Source of the DNA: Thermacetogenium sp. UBA5472
GTDB lineage: Bacteria; Bacillota; DSM-12270; Thermacetogeniales; Thermacetogeniaceae
Length of the DNA stretch: 18,537 nucleotides
Direction: 5' to 3'
Assembly (NCBI GenBank): GCA_002426495.1
Contig: DIQC01000034.1
Location: 1 to 18,537 of the forward strand
This document shows, piece by piece, positions 14,619 to 18,537 of this stretch (within the stretch, counting starts at the first letter, position 1; each line of letters opens with the position of its first letter). The notes under the pieces were generated by a model. The model made no database searches. It had not been told where the DNA came from and saw nothing but the letters and a program-made list of their open reading frames with translations. Made by a program: the position numbers and the translations under genes.

Positions 14619-15301
14619 ATCCCCAAATAAAACAGGTAAAAGGCAAAAATGAGCATCACCAAGCCCAACAAACCCTTCAGAACCTTCCCCCACTTTTCTG
14701 TACGTGAGGATGCAGCTAATCGGTTCACAAAGCCCACCGATGTCCCAGCTATTAACAACAAAGCGCAGTGACCAATTGAGTAAACTGCAAGCAGGCCAAT
14801 TCCCAAATAAATATTCCCTTCACCTGCAACAAAGGCCAAAATAGCCACTAAGACAGGTGTTGAACATGGAGAGGCTAGTATGCCCCCTAAAATACCTAGC
14901 AGAAAGGCACCGATAAGCCCCTCTCGTCTGGCCGGCATGTGGCATGTTTGTGGTGTGAATTGAAAAAATCCCAGCAGCTGCAGCCCTGCAGCTGCCATGA
15001 TCAGAGCGAGCAGGAGATACCACCACTTCCCCGCCCCAGTCATCATTTTCCCTAAAAGTGCCGAAGCCGCCCCTAAAGCAGTGAAGGTCAAGATAAGACC
15101 TAAGCAGAAGAGCAGCGAATATTTCAAAGCTTTTTTCTGGTCACCACCGGCATAGCCCCCCACATAGCCGATGATCAGTGGCACAGTAGATAAAATACAG
15201 GGGCTGAAGGAGGAAACCAATCCTGCAACCAATGCAACGACAAAAGCAAGCCAGATATTCTGTGACAAAATCTCACCAAGATCTAAGAGAATGGACTCCA
15301 T
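14615..15301 (-). CDS. ccdA: CcdA-type thiol:disulfide interchange membrane protein
   Basis: A protein of about 228 residues with six membrane helices, which carries reducing equivalents from cytoplasmic thioredoxin across the membrane. The two redox cysteines sit in the family motifs SFSPCILSTVPL (near 35) and ASPCSTPVLVA (near 146). The gene starts at ATG 15301, sharing one base with the thioredoxin stop (TGATG); GTG at 15304 is an alternative. It thus pairs with the membrane-anchored thioredoxin as a reducing relay for outer-face proteins such as c-type cytochrome maturation or sporulation substrates. No cytochrome genes are in the window. The stop codon is the first part of a dispersed repeat. 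Confidence 0.9.
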   Translation of the reverse strand: MESILLDLGEILSQNIWLAFVVALVAGLVSSFSPCILSTVPLIIGYVGGYAGGDQKKALKYSLLFCLGLILTFTALGAASALLGKMMTGAGKWWYLLLALIMAAAGLQLLGFFQFTPQTCHMPARREGLIGAFLLGILGGILASPCSTPVLVAILAFVAGEGNIYLGIGLLAVYSIGHCALLLIAGTSVGFVNRLAASSRTEKWGKVLKGLLGLVMLIFAFYLFYLGI

Positions 15302-15723
15302 CACACAACACCCATCTTTTCTTCTATAACTTTTATCAAATCCTCTTTAGGAATATATCCCTCATGCCTGCCAACTTCGTTACCGTCGACATCCAATAAA
15401 ATTTGTGTGGGAATAACAATGATCGAGTATTTATTCGCTTCATCCGGATATTCATCAATGTCAACTATCTTGATGTCTACTTTGCCCTCATACTCTGCTT
15501 GCAGTTCCTCCAATATGGGAATCATCTCACGGCAGGGTGGACATGTTGTGGAGCTCATCTCTAAAAGTGTTGGCAGGTTCTGATCCAGCTCTAGGTTGGC
15601 GTCCAAATTATCCTGGGCAGCCATATGATTCTTATATATAAAAATACCTACAGCAATAATTATTATCAACCCGACTACAGTGATACGCATTATAGTATTT
15701 TTATTGGATTCTGGCATTTGCAT
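15301..15723 (-). CDS. membrane-anchored thioredoxin-like protein (TlpA/ResA type)
   Basis: A 140-residue protein with an uncleaved-type membrane anchor (about 13-30) followed by a thioredoxin fold facing outward. The active site is Cys61-Pro-Pro-Cys64, and the cis-proline is in VIPTQILL. The C-terminal GRHEGYIPKEDLIKVIEEK is typical. It overlaps ccdA, which should keep it reduced, so its role is reduction of disulfides outside the cytoplasm. Thiol-rich targets are unknown. The ribosome site GGGGGAG lies before ATG 15723; a second ATG two codons later is equally possible. It follows the DNA methyltransferase gene by 29 bases and may share its transcript. Confidence 0.88.
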   Translation of the reverse strand: MQMPESNKNTIMRITVVGLIIIIAVGIFIYKNHMAAQDNLDANLELDQNLPTLLEMSSTTCPPCREMIPILEELQAEYEGKVDIKIVDIDEYPDEANKYSIIVIPTQILLDVDGNEVGRHEGYIPKEDLIKVIEEKMGVV

Positions 15724-15752
15724 CTCACTCCCCCTTTTTAATATTCGCTTTA

Positions 15753-16667
15753 TTATAATATAGAATCCCCGTCAATTCCCTCTTTTCGCAAGCGCTCGTG
15801 ACACAGCTCACAGTAGCTTGGAGCAATCTCATACCCTACATAACGCCTACCCAGCCTTTTCGCTGCCACACAAGTAGTTCCGGAGCCTACGAAGGGATCC
15901 AGGACAACATCATCTACATAAGAATACAGCTTGATCACTCGGCTAGCCAGTTCCACAGGAAAGGGAGCGGGATGCCCTACTTTCTTTGCTGACTCCGGTG
16001 CTACTTCCCAAACAGAGAGGGTGGAACTCATAAATTCTTCTTTGTTGATATCTGATGTGCCCTTGTCTGGCCGAGAGTAATCGTCCTTCACAAAAACCAG
16101 AAGATATTCGTGGAGATCCCGCAAACGCGGGGCTTTGGCTGAAAGCCAGCTTCCCCAGGCACAGGAACTGTTGGCACCTTTGCTCTTTTGCCAGATAATT
16201 TCCCCTGCCGGGAGGAAACCCAATCCTGTGTGGGTGATATAGAAATAGGCGTGCAGGGGGATGTAGGGCTTGCGTCCTAAATTGGCGATATTGATCACAT
16301 ACCTGCCACCAGGTTTGAGGACCCTATAAACCTCAGCACCCACCCGAGTCATCAGGCGAAAATAGTCGACAATATCCAAATCCTCATCATAATCCTTTCC
16401 GGAATTATAAGGAGGCGAAGTAAAAGCAAGAGCGACACTCTGATCAGGAATATGGCTCATATCCTCTGAGGTATGGCAGTAAATGCAGTCAACCCATTCA
16501 TCCAGCAGTCGATCAGGCACACTCCTTTGGATTGTCTGCTCACATAACTCGGCAAGAATACGGTTTAAAGAAGGAAAATCAGCTTGATAAATACTGCGTG
16601 TATAAAAAGCAGAGGAATCATGCCCCTCCCTATTCGGAGTGCCGAAGGAAGATGTTTTCGTAGCCAT
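15753..16667 (-). CDS. DNA methyltransferase, beta class, probably N4-cytosine
   Basis: A 304-residue site-specific methyltransferase. Catalytic motif IV is TSPPY (83-87) near the N-terminus, and the AdoMet motif I is DPFVGSGTT (257-265) near the C-terminus, the order of class beta. SPPY, as opposed to DPPY, usually marks N4-methylcytosine enzymes. The target recognition region lies between, about 130-225, and GHPAPFP (231-237) is a conserved approach segment. AAAGGAG eight bases upstream sets the ATG. No restriction endonuclease is visible on either side, so it seems to be an orphan with an epigenetic or protective role. The target sequence cannot be read from the protein. Confidence 0.88.
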   Translation of the reverse strand: MATKTSSFGTPNREGHDSSAFYTRSIYQADFPSLNRILAELCEQTIQRSVPDRLLDEWVDCIYCHTSEDMSHIPDQSVALAFTSPPYNSGKDYDEDLDIVDYFRLMTRVGAEVYRVLKPGGRYVINIANLGRKPYIPLHAYFYITHTGLGFLPAGEIIWQKSKGANSSCAWGSWLSAKAPRLRDLHEYLLVFVKDDYSRPDKGTSDINKEEFMSSTLSVWEVAPESAKKVGHPAPFPVELASRVIKLYSYVDDVVLDPFVGSGTTCVAAKRLGRRYVGYEIAPSYCELCHERLRKEGIDGDSIL

Positions 16668-16687
16668 CTAAAGATCTCCTTTCCTAA

Positions 16688-16726
16688 AATGCGCTGGAAT
16701 GAACTGGAGACGGTTCCTGTTGCATA
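16688..16726 (+). repeat. GGGGACGGTT-type dispersed repeat upstream of the methyltransferase gene
   Basis: AATGCGCTGG is followed by CTGGAGACGGTTCCTGTTGCATA. GACGGTTCCTGTTGCATA (16709-16726) is identical to part of the repeat at the ccdA stop, which lies on the other strand. The rest of the gap to 16883 holds no gene I can support. Confidence 0.5.
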
Positions 16727-16883
16727 AATATCTCATGTATATGTAGAGCAATTTCCCGCTCCTTCCCTATCTAACCACAGCCAATACAAACAATGTACTG
16801 GGAACTGGTAATCGGAATTGAGTATAATTCGGTTTCCCAGGATTCCACAGGAGATTCCACATTTGATACTGACCATATCTAAC

Positions 16884-17567
16884 CTATTTCTGTAATATTT
16901 CTCCCCGAGCAGAACAAGCGCCCATAACTGGGCACTCCCCACAGCGGGGCTTAGTCTTTAGACAGGTTTGATTCCCCAGAGCATCGATCTGGGCGTGGTA
17001 TTCATTATAGAGTTCAACATCTGAGGGAAGATGGGACATGAAAAAGTGCTGCATCTCCTGATATTTGATCTTTTCCGGAAAAATGCCTAATCGTGAGAAT
17101 ATCCGCCTGGTATAAGCATCCACAACAAAGATCGGTTTTTGAGCAGCATAGAGAATGATACAGTCCGCAGTCTCAGGGCCGATGCCATAGATCTCCAGCA
17201 ATTGCTCCCTCAGAGTTCCCATCTCCTGTGCCAAAAATGCATCCAAGTTTCCCCCAAACTCCTCAGCTATCACACTACAGAATACCTGTAGCTTTTTCGC
17301 CTTTTGATTATGATAACGAGCGGGCCGCACCAGCGCAGCCAGCTCGGAACGATCACAGGAGAGAATCCCCTCTAAAGAGAGAACCCCTTCCTGTTTTAGG
17401 TTTTCGATGGCTACAGTAACACTGCGCCAGGCTACATTCTGCGTCAGGATCGCTCCGATAATCATCTCGAATGGGGTATCTGCCGGCCACCAGTGACGAG
17501 AGCCGAAATGTTCATATAGCTTGTTGTAGATATCCATCAGTTGTTTATGCATGGAAACAGAGATCAC
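16884..17567 (-). CDS. endonuclease III-like HhH-GPD DNA glycosylase with 4Fe-4S cluster
   Basis: A base-excision repair protein of 227 residues (GTG start at 17567; ATG at 17552 also possible, both with weak sites). The helix-hairpin-helix is at 124-145 (LLEIYGIGPETADCII), the catalytic aspartate is Asp150 (FVVDAYTRR), and the cluster ligands Cys202, Cys209, Cys212 and Cys218 keep the canonical CX6CX2CX5C. The lysine that makes endonuclease III a lyase (GRKTAN) is Glu132 here (GPETAD). It should therefore be a monofunctional glycosylase, closer to the EndoIII-related/alkyladenine branch than to Nth. It lies upstream of the methyltransferase in the same direction. Confidence 0.87.
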   Translation of the reverse strand: MISVSMHKQLMDIYNKLYEHFGSRHWWPADTPFEMIIGAILTQNVAWRSVTVAIENLKQEGVLSLEGILSCDRSELAALVRPARYHNQKAKKLQVFCSVIAEEFGGNLDAFLAQEMGTLREQLLEIYGIGPETADCIILYAAQKPIFVVDAYTRRIFSRLGIFPEKIKYQEMQHFFMSHLPSDVELYNEYHAQIDALGNQTCLKTKPRCGECPVMGACSARGEILQK

Positions 17568-17593
17568 CTTAATAACTTCTTATTTGTACGGAC

Positions 17594-17634
17594 TGCCATG
17601 TTTCCCCGAGGTAAAGCCACAAGACAACATGGCA
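17594..17634. repeat. inverted repeat TGCCATGTT/AACATGGCA
   Basis: A perfect 9-bp pair, 17594-17602 and 17626-17634, encloses 23 bases. It may be the remnant of a mobile element or a hairpin in the endonuclease gene leader. Confidence 0.35.
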
Positions 17635-17649
17635 CCCACTACACCGGAT

Positions 17650-17797
17650 ATGCACTGGGGACAGTCCCTAGAGCATTTCTGACACGGTTCATAACAAACA
17701 ATCCGAATAATACATTCATATCGTAATTGAAACTATCTACAGTCTAACGGTTTCGGATGTAAAACTAATGCAGTAATAACCGTCCCCAGTGCATTAG
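17650..17797. mobile_element. MITE-like element with 13-bp terminal inverted repeats
   Basis: ATGCACTGGGGAC (17650-17662) and its exact complement GTCCCCAGTGCAT (17782-17794) bound about 145 bases without coding capacity. The right part also holds CTAATGCA (17765-17772) with TGCATTAG (17790-17797). The left end contains GGGACAGTCCC. The right end provides the HIT stop codon. No target-site duplication is evident. Confidence 0.4.
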
Positions 17798-18135
17798 CCT
17801 GGTGGCCACTGCAGGGAGCGCCCTCCCAGGATATGAAAATGCAGATGATTCACGGTCTGCCCGCCTTCCTGCCCGGTGTTAACCACCAAGCGAAAGCCGT
17901 CATCAGCGATACCCAGTTCTTTTGCTAAACGGGGCACCAGGGCCATCATTTTACCGAGCATTGTTTCTTCAGCACCTTGATCCAACACGGAACTAACGTG
18001 TTTTTTAGGGATTAAAAGCACATGTGTCGGCGCAGCCGGGTTAGTATCCTGAAAAGCCATAAAATCGGTATCCTCATAGACTACAGTCGATTCTAGTTCA
18101 TGGTTGGCAATCTTACAAAAGATGCAGTCAGACAT
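17794..18135 (-). CDS. HIT-family nucleotide-binding protein (HinT-like)
   Basis: A 113-residue histidine triad protein with HLHFHIL (97-103), where His101 is the nucleophile that cleaves adenosine 5'-phosphoramidates or similar. Cys4 and Cys7 (DCIFCK) with His46 are the usual zinc ligands. Length and ending (GGRSLQWPPG) are those of bacterial HinT. AGGAGG seven bases upstream supports the ATG. A perfect TTGACA stands upstream on the minus strand (18183-18178), but no good -10 goes with it. The stop codon lies inside a dispersed repeat. Confidence 0.95.
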   Translation of the reverse strand: MSDCIFCKIANHELESTVVYEDTDFMAFQDTNPAAPTHVLLIPKKHVSSVLDQGAEETMLGKMMALVPRLAKELGIADDGFRLVVNTGQEGGQTVNHLHFHILGGRSLQWPPG

Positions 18136-18224
18136 TTATTTGCCTCCTATAATTTATTGCTGAACATATCTTATCACATGTCAATAATATCTTACACCTT
18201 CTCAGAATCGGTTGAAACAAGAGA

Positions 18225-18252
18225 GTCAGCTGTCGGTAGTCGGAGGTCCGGC
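18225..18252 (+). repeat. four degenerate heptamers GTCNGNN
   Basis: GTCAGCT, GTCGGTA, GTCGGAG and GTCCGGC follow each other without gaps. They start a 400-base stretch (18136-18537) without a supported complete gene. Confidence 0.4.
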
Positions 18253-18312
18253 CTGCCAATGAGACGATCCCCGTGGCTGGTCTGGGACACTTCAGCAACA
18301 CAGGGGGACAGG

Positions 18313-18339
18313 GAGACGCGGGGACGATTCTCGCGTCTC
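18313..18339. repeat. GAGACGCG/CGCGTCTC inverted repeat around GGGGACGATT
   Basis: GAGACGCG (18313-18320) and CGCGTCTC (18332-18339) flank GGGACGATTCT. It resembles the GGGGACGGTT repeats at 14589 and 17782 in its core but has different arms. A related GAGACGATCCCC stands at 18261-18272. Confidence 0.45.
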
Positions 18340-18431
18340 ATCCCACCCTCTCGGTTATGTGTTGATTAACATCGACTGGTTATTGTTCGAAGATAGGATG
18401 TTGGAATAGATGCGGAAGCCGGAGATCGGAT

Positions 18432-18537
18432 ATGAACAACAAGGGACTGATGGCAGACCGCCACTATGTGCCATTATGCTTAAGGCAATATAGCAAGAGT
18501 GGCATCAGGTTATTAAAATGTGGCAAACGAAACGTCC
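18432..18537 (+). CDS. possible 5' end of a gene running out of the window
   Basis: An ATG seven bases after GGAG opens a frame that stays open for 35 codons to the end (MNNKGLMADRHYVP...). The residues match no family I recognise. Chance cannot be excluded. Confidence 0.25.
   Translation, partial: MNNKGLMADRHYVPLCLRQYSKSGIRLLKCGKRNV

Noticed and set aside
16733..16942. A 69-aa minus-strand reading frame
   Set aside because: It overlaps the end of the endonuclease gene in another frame and has no ribosome site or protein-like features.
15753..17567. A restriction-modification system
   Set aside because: No restriction endonuclease candidate lies beside the methyltransferase; the neighbour is a repair glycosylase.
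18100..18369. An 89-aa plus-strand reading frame
   Set aside because: It starts inside the HIT gene antisense and runs through repeats; composition is not protein-like.
1..18537. CRISPR arrays, tRNA and rRNA genes
   Set aside because: No regularly spaced direct repeats with spacers, and no cloverleaf or rRNA-like stretches were noticed in the gaps by eye.

Overview
The window reads as a stretch of an anaerobic Gram-positive chromosome, most likely a Clostridia member of the Peptococcaceae/Desulfotomaculum type. The basis is a tungsten-type aldehyde:ferredoxin oxidoreductase, sigma-54 promoters with an AcoR-like activator, strong AGGAGG ribosome sites with GTG/TTG starts, a TPP riboswitch, a MtnX-type phosphatase and dispersed GGGGACGGTT repeats. 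The assignment is inference; there is no rRNA or marker gene here.

Region 1 (415-9805) looks like a catabolic regulon. On the minus strand, in transcription order, are a stand-alone ThiN (thiamine-phosphate synthase) domain, a 617-aa AOR, a MoaD-like protein whose gene overlaps the AOR gene, a 563-aa ThDP enzyme closely resembling benzaldehyde lyase (His29 and Glu50 at identical positions), then a sigma-54 activator gene with its own sigma-A promoter. Divergently, on the plus strand, are a Zn-dependent alcohol dehydrogenase, a small membrane protein and an SDR. The 6989-7341 gap holds two back-to-back sigma-54 promoters (7052-7037 minus, 7265-7280 plus) and, between them, an inverted ACAGTGT pair suited to one activator. 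My reading is a pathway: vicinal diol or alcohol -> acyloin (dehydrogenases) -> two aldehydes (ThDP lyase) -> carboxylates plus reduced ferredoxin (AOR).

Region 2 (9812-14241) concerns thiamine. A TPP riboswitch with an 11-bp hairpin behind it precedes a thiamine-binding YkoF/MTH1187-type protein and a ThiX-ThiY-ThiZ-like ABC importer. Convergent to these, across a bidirectional terminator, lies an operon of a HAD phosphatase and thiamine pyrophosphokinase. With ThiN this suggests a ThMP -> thiamine -> TPP route that serves the ThDP lyase. No terminator is visible between the SDR gene and the riboswitch, so sigma-54 transcripts may run into it.

Region 3 (14589-18135) is mixed housekeeping, all on the minus strand: HIT protein, endonuclease III-like glycosylase, orphan N4-cytosine-type DNA methyltransferase, membrane-anchored thioredoxin and CcdA. 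The gaps carry copies of a TGCACTGGGGACGGTT repeat, two of which begin exactly at the stop codons of ccdA and the HIT gene, and a 148-bp MITE-like element. The last 400 bases hold degenerate repeats and perhaps the start of another gene.
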